From Pteria penguin (Eukaryota > Mollusca > Bivalvia > Pterioida > Pteriidae), in NCBI GenBank assembly GCA_035048485.1, contig CM068583.1:45447790-45511789 (forward strand): a DNA stretch of 64,000 nucleotides. Reading direction: 5' to 3'. Positions 1 to 10,921 of this stretch are shown in pieces. The notes below the pieces were generated by a model. It did no database searches. It was given only the letters and a program-made list of their open reading frames with translations, and had not been told where the DNA came from. The number at the start of each line of letters is the position of its first letter. The stretch's first letter is position 1. Both the position numbers and the translations under genes were made by a program.

Positions 1-109
1 GTTTAAAAGTAATCTGAGAATTTTTGCATCATTTTTTCTTTACAGATAATATTATATACCTGATTCTATTTAATCACTTAATTTGTAAATTGACAAACTT
101 TATACGTAC

Positions 110-249
110 ATTAAATTCATATTGGGAGGATTGTTGATAGTGTCGGAGTAACTGAAATAACCCTCTACGGATCTATCATTTAGGTCTGTCCAATAGCCTT
201 TCCACATTTGTTGTTGTGGAATTTTGCTTAGAATGCCTTTGATGAACGT
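110..249 (-). CDS. CTLD4 exon b, last exon in the window
   Basis: 140 nt; acceptor ATTATAG and donor AAT|GTACGT; phase 0 in and leaving 2 bases. It encodes TFIKGILSKIPQQQMWKGYW, then TDLNDRSVEGYFSYSD, with the WTDLND core. The third exon of this domain is not in the 109 bases left of it. Confidence 0.85.
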
Positions 250-3200
250 CTATAATTCAAACATATATTTTTCAGACAGATCATATGCATGTTTGAGAAA
301 AGTATTTTTATATTTAGTAAATATTAGTTGAACTTAAGACATTAGAATGTATTAACTGGAACCCTAGATACAAGAAAATACAGTGAATGCAATCAATATA
401 TATACAATATTTTATAAAATATGAAGTTAAGTATGACGTCCTTGAAATTATCATACAAGAATAGACCTACCAATTCTTCGTTTGAATTTAGAGCTAGAAG
501 AGATACTGTCAGAGGAGTAGCAAGTCCAGATATTAGGTCTCCTCTGCAATAGCTATCAGCTTCATACCAACTCCGGCTGTCATTGGTGTTGGAGACATAA
601 TAACATTCTTTACTATTTGGGTTACTATACCAACCGGTTGTTTGTGGACAAGCACCTACAGGTAAAATGACTTGAACATGTTGGTATCTTTCAGGACACA
701 GTTCTTTGTTTGCAAATAAATAAATAAATAAATAAATAACAATACATGAAAGATTTAGATTTAACAAACACGATTTATACTTACTTGCAGACTGCAAAAA
801 TATCTTCTATATGCAGTGTTAATATAACATAAATCACTGTAGACAGTATTGAACTTCAGGCGAGACAAGGTCAGCTGGAAGTGCCTTTCCTTGTTTCACT
901 AGGTGCATCCCCAGTAAATACCAAAATGTTGAGTGATTGGTTATTGTTTATTCACTTATATGGTGACGACAGCTGCTTGATGCATTTCAAAGAAGTTTAT
1001 ACCTTTGCCAAAGACCCTCTCGATGCAGTCAGAGGTTTTCGTTCTGTGTGTTACGCCTATCGCTTTTTCTTTCTTTAATTGTAAACAACGTATTTATTTG
1101 TTTAATATCAGAAGAGTTTAGTGGTCTAGTCGTAACCAATTATGTAGTACATTGGGGAATTGTATTTTAATATTGTGTGATCGAAGGTAAATTATATTCT
1201 GTATATAATACATACCGCCGCTATATTCACAAATAAATGGAGCTGGTACACTACAGTCTCGGTCATCCCATGGACCATCTGCCCGAATGACAGCACAGTC
1301 TTCATTCCCATGAAAAGAGTTGGGTTCTTGATTCCAGTTACTATAAAATACCGTTTTAAGACAGAATAAAAAACAATGAATCTACTTTAAAAACTTGTAT
1401 ATTTTCATTTCAAATAGTCGATAATATTATGTGATAAATATGTTTTTAAATCATGCAATTTGTCTAACTCTCTCAACTGAAGTTATCGGTTGATCCTTAT
1501 TCTCTACACAGTAATCTCTTTTAATGTTTTTAATATGTATTTTTATTCACTACACTGCGTTTATAGTGAATGGGAATGTATGCCAAAAATTCGGTTTACC
1601 ACATAAATTGATTGGCGATTCAATTGACGGTCACATGTAGGTATCCCAACTGTATTATGATGGAATATCTGTATTTCTGTAATGTCTTTTTATGTGCTTT
1701 TTTTCTTTGTTATTCATGTCCGAAGCAACTTATGTGATACATCTAAATCAGATGTCTTTTTTTACCAATAACAAATATATACACATCAGTCTTGAGATCA
1801 ATGAAAAACATACTTACATCATTGACTTATTATAGAGTTGCCCATCTGCCCATCTATAGGTTCCCTCTATACCCTGATCATTCAAACCACTCCAATAGAA
1901 ACCACGTGATGTGGAAAGCATCTGAATTTCTAGCCAGTGCTGTAAATCGTAGCATAATACATAAATGTATAAAGTGAACGATGCATTATACTCAATTTAC
2001 ATTACCAACTTAATCTTGTATGTGTAAGTGAAGTGAAGTATATATGACATAAGTGGGTGAATTTCGAACATGCATACTCAATTTCAAAGGATATGTAAGA
2101 TATTAACATGATGTTTGCAGCCTATCGGTATTCTCAATCACATTTTCATGAATACTTTTGGGAAATCGATGATTGTTTAACCATGTTTACTAAAATCATA
2201 TAAAAATGTAGTATATCATAAAAACAAAGAAAGTAAGCGGGCGATAACAGACCAAAACTACGCGATATTTTACAAAAAGTGACATGATGACTTAAGTCAC
2301 CAAGCTGATAAATCAATTATAACTAAAGCATTGAAGCATATTAATAGAATTAATAAACATTACTTAATTGTTCATTTATTTTCACTTTTACTTACATATT
2401 ACGAGAAACGTTAATCTGGACTTTGCATATATATAAAAAAGTAAAAAAAAAAAATAAATAAGTATAGAAGATGATAATATTTACCCTTTCATCCTCTGAT
2501 TCTACTTTAATAAGATCACCTCCTAGCTGCTTACATTTCGAACGGGCTACTTGCCATGTTGACGGTGGGCCATCGTAAAATGTATAACACTTTTGTCCAG
2601 CTCGTGTCCAGCCGCTACATCCCATGAAGTATTGAGTGTTATCTATTTCAAACAAGCAAATCTTATATTAAGCATCAAAAGATATTATATTAAGCATTTA
2701 CACAATTTACTAAAAACTTTAAGCATTTTAATCATATTCTCGCATACGAGACTGAAGAATTCCCCATGAAATGGGGTTCTAGATCCATCTATCTGTTACA
2801 TCGATTTAGCACGGTGTATTACTACGCTCTCTACTTACATACTGAGATACAAAAAAGTTTTAATTAACTCTTTTTATATATTTTTATATATCTATATGTT
2901 TGTTTACTTATGTTGACTGATTCCATATTCTTGTTACACACTATTATTATTATTATTAAAATAACTTTCCTATCTGGAACTATTTTAGCGTAGTATTGAA
3001 ACTAGGACAAAGATGTGTGAAGTGTCAGGAATGACGAAACACTGAAATGAGTATCAGCCATGATACCACTTACTGTCATTAGACGGTAAATTATATCAGC
3101 CATGATACCATTAACTGTTAGTAGAGGTAAATTACACCAGCTATCATACCATTTATTGTCAGTAGACGGTGAATTATACCAGCCATGATGCCATTTACTG

Positions 3201-6200
3201 TCAGTCGAAGGTAAATTATACCAACCATGATACCACTTACTGTCAGTAGAAGGTAAATTATACAAGGAATGATACCTCTTGCTTTGAGTAAAAGTTAAAT
3301 CATACCAGCCATGATACCACTTACCGTCAGTAGAATGTTAATTATACCAGCCATGTTACCACTTACTGTCAGTATAAGGTAAAATTATACCAGTATTGAT
3401 ACCATTTACTGTCAGTAGAAGGTAAAATATACCGGCCATGATTCGATGGTACATTATACCAGCCATGATACCACGTCATGTCAGCAGAAGGTAAATTATA
3501 CTAGCCATGATACCACTTACTGTCGGTAGAAGGTAAATAATACCACCCATGATTCCACTCATTGTCAGTAGCAGGTAAATTATTACACCCATGATACCAC
3601 TTACTGTCAGTCGAAGGTTAATTATACCACCCATGATACCTTTTACTGTCAGTAGATGGTAAATTATACCAGTCATGATACCACTTTGTGTCAGTAGAAT
3701 GTAAATAATACCGTGCATTATACAACTTACTGTCAAACGAAGATAAATTATACCACCCATAATATCACGCACTGTCAGTAGAAGGTAAATTATACTAGTC
3801 ATGATACCACTTACTGTCAGTCGAAGGTAAATTATACCAGTCACGATACCACTTACTGTCAGTCGAAGGTAAATTATACCAGCTACGATACCACTTACCG
3901 TCAGTAGAAGGTTATTTATACCAGCCATGATACCACTTATTGTTTGTAGAAGGTATATTATACCAGCCATGATACCACTTACTGTCAGTAGAATGTAAAT
4001 TATACCGTTCATGATACCACTTACTGTAAAATAAAGGCAAATTATACCACCCATAATATCACTTACTGTCAGTCGAAGGTGAATTATACCAGCCATGATA
4101 TCACTTACTGTCAGTACAAGTTTAATTATGCCAGTCATGATACCACTTACTGTCAGTAGAAAGTAAATTATACTAACCTTGACACCACTTATTGTCAATA
4201 GAAGGTAAATTATACCAGCCGTGATATCACTTATGGTCAGAAGAAGGTAAATTATACTTGCCATGATACCACTTACTGTCAATCGAAGGTAAATTATACC
4301 AGCCATGATACCATTTACTGTCAGTAGAAGGTAAATTATACCAGCCTTGATACTATTTACTGTCAGTAAACGGTAAATTGTACCAGCCATGATACCATTT
4401 ACTATCAATAGAAGGTAAATTATACCAGCTATTTTTCATTAGTTTAATAAGCTGAACAGACCTAAACAAGAGCAATGCCTAGCGTGGCATAATACGCCCG
4501 TCGCTTAATTCGGACGGGATGAATTCGCATTTGGCATGATTTTCATGAAAAACATCTGACGTTTACTAAAGTTAATTGCGTCTCATAGCATTTTATCATA
4601 GGAATAAGTCCAAAGGCAATAACTCCTGCAGAAATGGTCCTATCAAACCCATCTTGGAACTTGACCTGCAAAAAAAAACTTGAATTTTTTTTAGAACAAG
4701 CGCCCCCCCCCTAACATCCTAAAATTATAAATTTCTTAAAAATGAACAAAAAGATATCAATACCTGTAAAATATGTGGAAGTTGGTACAATTTACTTGTT
4801 TCATGATAAATTTCATAATGTTTTTTTTACAAAAATTACATTTTTAATGAATTTTCAAAACAAAATCTTGAAATTTATAAGTCCAAGGGCCATACATCTG
4901 TCAAAAGTGATCAATCGTAACAAAATTCGAACTGGTACTGACGTAGCTTGATATAAAGCTATATACAAAATTACAATTCAAGATCCTGAAAGACGGCAAG
5001 AATAGTCCATGACCTAGGACATATGGTCACCCCCCCCCTAAAATTATAAATTTCTCAAAAATAAAGAAAAAGATATTAAAACCCGTAATATATGCGATGG
5101 TTGGTACATTTTACTTGTTTCAAGATAAATTTCATAATGTTTCGACAAAAAATAGATTTAAAATGAATTTCTGAAAAAAAATCTTGAAATGTATAAGTCC
5201 AAGGGCCATAAATCTGTCAAAAGTTGGTCAATCGTAACAAAACTCGAACTGGTACTGAAGCCGCTTGAAATAAAGCTATATACCAAATTTCAACTCAATA
5301 TCTTAAAAGACGGCAAAAAAGTCCAGAAATCATGACCCCGGACGGACGGACGCACGGACAGACGGACGTACGGACAGCGCCATAACATAATACGTCCCGT
5401 TTAATGACGGGCGTATAATAATGTATCCACTTATATAGAGTTGAGCATTGAAAGTGTTAAATTTGTCTTTCATTAAAACATCCAAATTTATTTCGTTATT
5501 GTATCTAGATTCATTGGGACAAAATTCAGTGCCTTTTGTTACTTTAATTGACCGTCCTAAGTCGGTATCGTAACTGCAGTTACAATCGAATATTTTTGTA
5601 ACGTTTTTGTGTTTATTTGATTATCATCATGTTTTATGTGCATGTTCTTGGTGTCATACAGCTTGGTCAGATGTCGTCTGTCTTCTCTTTTATAAAGCTC
5701 GGTGCTTTCGTGAATGAACACTTGACATGTTTTACATATCATTGTTATCTGAGCCATTGCACAAGTTACAAAAAATATATTCTAATTTATCCAGTATTTT
5801 GTTCGATAAAATATTTTGTAATCGTTGCATGGTATGGAATATATGCTTAAACAATTCAATAAAATACATTTAGGTGTATACCTTGGTTTTGAATTTTCTT
5901 GCAAATGTAATTAAATTTCTGGGAACAATCTTGATCAGCAAACTGAAAATCCGGCTTCATGATGGCACAGTTTTCATTATTGTTTAATCTATCCGGTTCT
6001 ATAGCCCATTTGCTGAAGAAAAACACCATAAAGATATTTTGTGTCTTACTTATGGATGTAATGAACATAAAAGAAGTTTACATTTAAATGAGTTCTCGTG
6101 TGGACCAGTGTTGTGGGTGCCACAAAAGCAAAACATCGTTTACATCTACATTATGAACAAAATGAAGATGACGCTAGGCGTAAGCATTACATATTTATTT

Positions 6201-6923
6201 CTAATACGATGGTTTACGATGGTCGATGTATAACTATCTGATCCCAGAGCACAACCCTTTGATTGCTATGGCTTAGGTACCTGCCAAAGACTTATGCAGG
6301 GAGCCCAACACAACAGCAAAAGATATTGTGAAGTCTAAGATCTATTGTAGTAGTTGACTTGGTCTTTGACTCATCTGAAGGATCTTTAGCAAGACTGAAA
6401 CACGCCACCCTCTGTTCTTAAGCATAAAATCTTATTAGTGACATTACCAATCTAGAAATGGGTGAAGGAAACCAGGCCGTGAAACTTTTACACATAAAGT
6501 CATAGTCCGTTACATATTAGATGTAGCATTTAAAGGCAGAAATACAGTGAGTACTAAAATCCTAAACGTCTTAATGTTTTGATTAAAATAATGACACATA
6601 GTGTGTACCACTGATATACACAACTGCAAATGTATTTTGATAAAGTGTTATGAAACTTTTGAATAAAATAAAACTTGAATTAAACTGCCGTAATACCTAC
6701 ATATAAATGGGTTTGAAGAGATCATTGTTATACCATTTCCACGAGTTACCATCCGTAGTTCTTTGTAAACCAATCCAGAATGTTGTTGTGGTTGAGGGTA
6801 CTTCATTCATGCTGCTGGCAATAAGGTTCTATGTATCAAATGAAAAATGTATATTTTGACCTAATTGCTGCTTATTCAATAATTACATCTACTACTTCTC
6901 ACGTCATCATCATCATCATCATT

Positions 6924-6975
<52 letters not shown>

Positions 6976-9380
6976 ATTGATATCCTTGATTTCATATTCC
7001 TAGTTGCTTGTTTATGAAATGAAGAATTAACATCATAAGCTACAAATATGAGATATGATCAATGGTGATACTTAACAAGCGTAGCTTTTTAAAAAGCTTA
7101 GGTTGCAATCGGAATAGCTTTAAATTTTCGTTGTTGGTCAAAAAACCAAATGGTTTTATGTAAATAGGAATTACATGTATTTGATTTTAAAAAATCTTTT
7201 CATGCGCAGTTGTGAATTTTCCTGCTAAAATTTTTCCTTATTAGGAAAGTAGCCGCGCCTTTGTTCCTTTTAAAGAAAGTCTCCCGGATGTTCTCGTCAA
7301 TATTCGGAAATAAGTTGGTTTTTGTAGTGAGCAAATCTTTTTTTCAAATAAATTGTGAACATTTTATAAGATTTATTTCTAGAAATTTCAATATTTACAG
7401 CAGAATTATGTGCTAATACTGTTTCTTAGTACTATATTATTACCCAACATGCCACGTTAATGGAGTTTGCACATGCGCTCTAAAAGCGAATTTACTATCG
7501 TAATTTACAATCGGCCGAGGCCGATTGCAATGAACATCATAAATAACAAATATGAGATTTGATCAAAATTGATACTAAATGAACATCATAAGCAACAGAC
7601 ATGAGACATGATAAAAATCAAAAAGTGATACTCAATGAACATACCAAGTCGTCGGGATCATCAATGGTTAGAAGTTTGACCGATGTCATTTTGACATTAG
7701 CAGGTGCTTGAATTGATTCACATTTTTGTTTTGCTTTATTCCAATTCAGACGTTGGGTCTTTGCCGTTGTGTTACTGAACAAATAGCACGAATCAATGGA
7801 TGATAACCAACCCATCGGACACTGAGAGTCTTTAATAAGAAAACAAATGCAATATAAGCATTCTACATCAATCATACGTTGATAATTGTATTGAAAAAAA
7901 ATTCAAACTAAAACTATTGCATAGTTAGTGATTCATTCGTATTTTTAGCATCACCAAAGAGACACAAGTTGTCGAAGTACGCATATGGTGCACCAGATTG
8001 ATACATGTATACATGTTTAACCACTGTCTAGATACTACCACTGGTGGACCTTTAGTACCCGAAGGTAATCACAAGCCGAATTTTCATGTACTGACCCATA
8101 TTGATATACTCCAAATTTACCCTGTCAGAGATAAATTATTCTAAACTGAGGGTGTCACCCTCATACATAGCTCTGTCATTAGATTGTTTTACTCTTACTG
8201 GGCCAATTTAGTCTGCTCTCAAATATCTATTCTTTCGGGGCCTTGAATATCACTGAAGTGACATAAATTGTCGAAATGCGTAGATGGTGCATTAGATTGA
8301 CACATGTATATATATGTTCTATATTTTGTTGTTAACCTTTGATGTATGTGTATTTCATTGGAAGAAACTTAATTGTAGAAAATACGACTATATTACGTTG
8401 AGCGATCATCATTTGACAAATATATCCCATTCTTCTTTTGCAGTTCCAGTTTGTCATCTTTCCTTGGATATTTAGTGCACCACAAGTGGCGTTTGGAATT
8501 GCTGTTGGGTAATGTTCCCAAGGACTGTTTAACAAAATACAAAGGTAACTGATATTACCACAAGATTTGCTGGTAATACTCAGAATCAAAGCTTTTAGTT
8601 CAATTTTCTATATTAATGAAAGTTGATATAAAATGACAGCTTTAAATAATGAAAACACACACACACACAATCAAATTTTAAATATGTGGTAGTGGTCTGT
8701 TAAACTTAAGCAGGTAATTAAAAGATATCATATTCCAATACTACAATAATATTAAAAATACAGTCCGAGGGAGTAGAAGCCGAAAGTCCAAGTGAACTAT
8801 GGTAATGATGATTGTCCGTCGTCCATTAACTTTTAAGAATTTAGAATGTAAACCACAGCATGGATTTTACTGAAATATTGCATTTAAGATCCATAAGGAG
8901 ATGCAATTTTGTTCTGTTGTTGGTTACTGTCCTGTCCTCGAAAATGGGACCAAAATGGGAAAACCAGTCTTAAAATATTCTGCAAAACGCATGCAAAACA
9001 CAGGCCACATTGACTTCATATTTGATTTTCAAATTCTCAAATTTGTTCCATAAAAGGCTTAGCGGCAATGTTAGGTGTCCATCCAAAGGGCCGTCAGTTT
9101 TTACTTAGACTTATTTAGGAAACATTTTTTGAAACGTCAATGACTTCATATTAGATACATGCATTAAGCATCATGATAACAGGTATATCGGGCTTACTTA
9201 ATGGATGGCTTTCCGGCATTATTCGACCCGCCCATGGGCCGACAGTTTTTATATCGACTTATGTAGGAAATATCCTTAGAAAATTCCTTCTCGAGAAGCA
9301 CAAGTCACAATGACTTCATATTCAGTATATATCATCCTTGTAGCATAATATACCAAGTTTTTTTTCAAGATAATCCTATG

Positions 9381-9414
<34 letters not shown>

Positions 9415-10478
9415 GTCCTTAATTCTAGTACTAATAAAGTATAATTTTTAAAAAAAATCCAAATAACTCTTACGTTGTTCCGTTTTGATGAGGTATATAT
9501 GTCCCCCACATATATTTACCGCTACTGGATTTTGTTCCATCAAACCTTAGAGTCGTCAGATCAGTCCAATATCCATCAGACATCTTGAAACCTGATGGCC
9601 AATATGCATTTGTCAAGCCGGTCTGCAATAAAACAACCGCAATTCTAGTTGTTTTTGCACACTATTAAATTGAACAGTGGTGGAATCTTAAAAAAGCCCT
9701 GGAATTCAGAAGCAATCACGCACCAGGGAGAAAGAATGGTTGAATAAAAATATTACATAACTACTGAAGAATAACACTTGTCCCCTAGTATATTACAATA
9801 TATCTTAAAGAATCAAACCACATATCTTTTTTTCAAATATCGGTCTATCACAGGTGATGGTTTATTGCTTGTAGCAATTAAAGGCGTTTGACCATCTGAA
9901 TTATTGAGATAACTGCTATAACTAGTAATACTTTCTTAAATGCATCTTTTTTTTACGTTTTGATAACTTTTTATGAAACAAAAGATTTGAATCCATAGTG
10001 TTTACATAAACTTTTAACTTCTCAATATTCTTTTTCAAAATTTAATTTCATAAAAAAATTATACAAAAATTTGTTTTCACTTCAAATGATACATTAATAT
10101 TGCCAGTTCATAGCACGCTTTTATTTAATATGTTTGTTGTTAATACGAATTGATTACAATGAATCACTGCAATACCAGCAAACAAATCAAACTCAGGCCG
10201 TCTGGGTCGTATCTATGCATTTAGAATATACTTAGAAAGAGATAGTTCTTTACTTTTCTTTGGTGAAAAATGACTATAGTCTTAATGTGTTCTGGAAATA
10301 CCCACCAGTTCTTCCATAGATGTTATTCTGAGTAAAGTGGCATCTTTATTTGAACAGTCCAGGTTAGCATTCTTTCGTGTTGCTTTAATTCTAGTCTCTG
10401 CATAGTAGCAATTACCATCACCAAAGTCTATCCAACCAGGATTACAACCAAGTTGTTCAACCACACTTGTTATTGGTC
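110..10478 (-). CDS. Multi-C-type lectin domain protein (mannose-receptor-like), partial gene, 11 exons seen
   Basis: Eleven minus-strand exons join in frame into about 540 codons encoding three complete and one incomplete C-type lectin domain. Joined exons (5' to 3'): 10478-10306, 9622-9474, 8524-8397, 7829-7645, 6828-6701, 6012-5882, 2642-2485, 1939-1818, 1340-1216, 655-471, 249-110. All are bounded by AG/GT and all phases agree. Each domain starts with the extra Cys pair of long-form CTLDs, has a WxxL core (WTDL, WIGL, WSGL, WTDL) and, where seen, ends with a C...C-x(5-6)-ICxx motif. The family binds carbohydrate or protein ligands outside the cell, often in immune recognition. No signal peptide, membrane segment or linker domain is visible here, so secreted versus membrane-bound form is open. 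The last domain lacks its third exon, which must lie left of base 1. The 3.2-kb intron between domains 2 and 3 leaves some chance of two adjacent genes. Confidence 0.85.
471..655 (-). CDS. CTLD4 exon a
   Basis: 185 nt; acceptor ACCTGTAG and donor TTG|GTAGGT; phase 1 in and phase 0 out. It encodes GACPQTTGWYSNPNSKECYY, a helix with WYEADSYCRGD and the strand VSLLALNSNEEL. The reading frame continues upstream into intron, but that part is not conserved. Confidence 0.9.
1216..1340 (-). CDS. CTLD3 exon c (EPN type)
   Basis: 125 nt; acceptor TTATAG and donor GGCG|GTATGT; phase 2 in and phase 1 out. It encodes NWNQEPNSFHGNEDCAVI, then GPWDDRDCSVPAPFICEY. EPN is the mannose/GlcNAc-type motif of family calcium site 2; the usual WND is WDD. 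This is the only domain here with a plausibly intact sugar-binding motif. Confidence 0.92.
1600..1740. repeat. Possible intronic repeat related to 5540-5660
   Basis: The stretch around TTGACGGTCACATGTAGGTA in the CTLD3 b-c intron resembles TTGACCGTCCTAAGTCGGTA at about 5548, with similar downstream text. It may be a dispersed repeat or a trace of domain duplication. Otherwise this intron is plain AT-rich sequence. Confidence 0.3.
1818..1939 (-). CDS. CTLD3 exon b
   Basis: 122 nt; acceptor TTTACAG and donor AT|GTAAGT; phase 0 in and phase 2 out. It encodes HWLEIQM, then FYWSGLNDQGIEGTYRWADG, a near-canonical WxGLND core with the W-x-DG turn. Confidence 0.9.
2485..2642 (-). CDS. CTLD3 exon a
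   Basis: 158 nt; acceptor GAAATAG and donor AAAGG|GTAAAT; phase 1 in and phase 0 out. It encodes MGCSGWTRAGQKCYTFYDG, the helix WQVARSKCKQLGGDL and the strand IKVESEDER. Very typical CTLD first exon. Confidence 0.9.
3053..4432. repeat. 42-bp minisatellite, about 33 copies, in a CTLD-gene intron
   Basis: Tandem units near GATACCACTTACTGTCAGTA, then GAAGGTAAATTATACCAGCCAT, with 10-20% divergence. 42 bp is 14 codons, so the minus strand stays open for long stretches (for example 3476-4408, repeating IIYLLLTVSGIMAG). The array sits in the intron between CTLD2 and CTLD3 and has no domain resemblance, so it is not annotated as coding. Confidence 0.93.
4488..5421. mobile_element. Non-autonomous DNA element with hairpin ends and an internal duplication
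   Basis: The ends are imperfect inverted repeats: ATAATACGCCCGTC at about 4490 and GACGGGCGTATAATA at 5406-5420. Each end is itself a small palindrome (CCCGTC...GACGGG). Inside, a segment of roughly 300 bp occurs twice (about 4716-4990 and 5036-5310), followed by a GGACGGACGGACG tract. No coding sequence. The superfamily is not identifiable by eye. Confidence 0.6.
5882..6012 (-). CDS. CTLD2 exon c
   Basis: 131 nt; acceptor TCTTCAG and donor CAAG|GTATAC; phase 2 in and phase 1 out. It encodes KWAIEPDRLNNNENCAIM, then DFQFADQDCSQKFNYICKK. EPD replaces EPN and FADQD replaces WND, so any ligand site is altered. Confidence 0.88.
6701..6828 (-). CDS. CTLD2 exon b
   Basis: 128 nt; acceptor ACATAG and donor AT|GTAGGT; phase 0 in and phase 2 out. 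It encodes the classic WIGL core as TTFWIGLQRTTDGNSWKWYN. This is the most canonical middle exon of the four domains. Confidence 0.87.
6903..6975. repeat. (CAT)n microsatellite
   Basis: Near-perfect ATC/CAT trinucleotide run in the intron between CTLD2 exons a and b. Confidence 0.95.
7104..7532. mobile_element. Probable MITE-like insertion in the CTLD2 a-b intron
   Basis: Starts near GTTGCAATCGG and ends near CCGATTGCAATG (10-bp inverted TTGCAATCGG ends). It separates related ~50-bp repeats: one at 7023-7076 and two at 7530-7636, each around CATCATAA...ATGAGA...GATAC. Confidence 0.45.
7645..7829 (-). CDS. CTLD2 exon a
   Basis: 185 nt; acceptor ATTAAAG and donor TTG|GTATGT; phase 1 in and phase 0 out. 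It encodes SQCPMGWLSSIDSCYLFS, an NWNKAKQKCES helix and a VKLLTIDDPDDL strand. Same length as CTLD4 exon a. Confidence 0.87.
7875..8330. other. CTLD intron with a short duplicated segment
   Basis: Contains two diverged copies of a segment around GACACAAGTTGTCGAA...GCATATGGTGCA (about 7960) and GACATAAATTGTCGAA...GTAGATGGTGCA (about 8260). Nothing coding is visible. Confidence 0.4.
8397..8524 (-). CDS. CTLD1 exon c
   Basis: 128 nt; acceptor AAACAG and donor CAAC|GTAATA; phase 2 in and phase 1 out. It encodes PWEHYPTAIPNATCGALN, then NWNCKRRMGYICQMM. The two Cys and the YIC end fit the third exon of a CTLD, but the EPN/QPD ligand motif is lost (AIPN) and WND is reduced to NWN, so the calcium-dependent sugar site is probably not functional. 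Confidence 0.82.
9383..9412. repeat. (GA)n microsatellite
   Basis: Perfect GA dinucleotide run in the CTLD1 b-c intron. Confidence 0.95.
9474..9622 (-). CDS. CTLD1 exon b
   Basis: 149 nt; acceptor ATTGCAG and donor AAC|GTAAGA; enters in phase 0 and leaves in phase 2. It encodes the WxxL core as GYWTDLTTLRFDGT followed by KYMWGTYIPHQNGT. The sequence is Gly/Ser-rich and the canonical loop is diverged. Confidence 0.82.
10306..10478 (-). CDS. CTLD1 exon a
   Basis: 173 nt; acceptor TCGTAG and donor CTG|GTGGGT. It carries 2 bases of a split codon, then 57 codons. It encodes the long-form CTLD start: GCNPGWIDFGDGNCYY, a helix with a further Cys (NLDCSNKDA) and an L-R-I-T-S-M-E-E-L strand. No upstream exon was recognised, so the N-terminus of the protein is unknown. 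Confidence 0.85.
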
Positions 10479-10659
10479 CTACGATGTGAGGATAGAGTAA
10501 GGGAAAACTTCGTTTTACGTACAATATATGACAATGTTGAAATTTATCAATAGAGAACACAAAGAAATTTAATAATTATTAGTTATTAGCCCCTTCCTTT
10601 TTTATTTGTTTTATATACCATGACAACAGTATTTCATTTATATAGTGACATCTGCCTGA

Positions 10660-10905
10660 TGTATTGCATAATGTTCATCGCATAGATATATGGGTCTCGG
10701 GTTCGAGTGTCCTGTCTCTTGGATAATACAGTAAAAATCAATCATGGTAGACGTGACACGTAAAATATCCCTCAGTGCTTCGTATCAGTCCGTTGCCCGG
10801 GAATAAGTTTCTCTACATTTCTGAGGGTAAAATCAGGCAGATTCCGTCACCATATTAGTGAAATACTCTTGACGTGACATAAAACAAAAATCAAACAAAA
10901 TCGTA
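10660..10905 (+). mobile_element. Diverged tRNA-derived SINE
   Basis: B-box-like GGGTTCGAGTGTCC at about 10699, then the same body order as the intact SINE at 51151: a GATAATACAGTAAAAA segment, TCAGTGCTTCG, TCCGTTGCCCG, CAGATTCCGTCACCAT and an ATAAAAC/CAAAATC tail. No A box is clear. Confidence 0.7.
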
Positions 10906-10921
10906 ATTTGTCCATATAGTT

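Noticed and set aside
3476..4408. 310-codon minus-strand open frame with 14-residue repeats
   Set aside because: It follows wholly from the 42-bp period of a minisatellite in an intron. No domain similarity and no codon signal.
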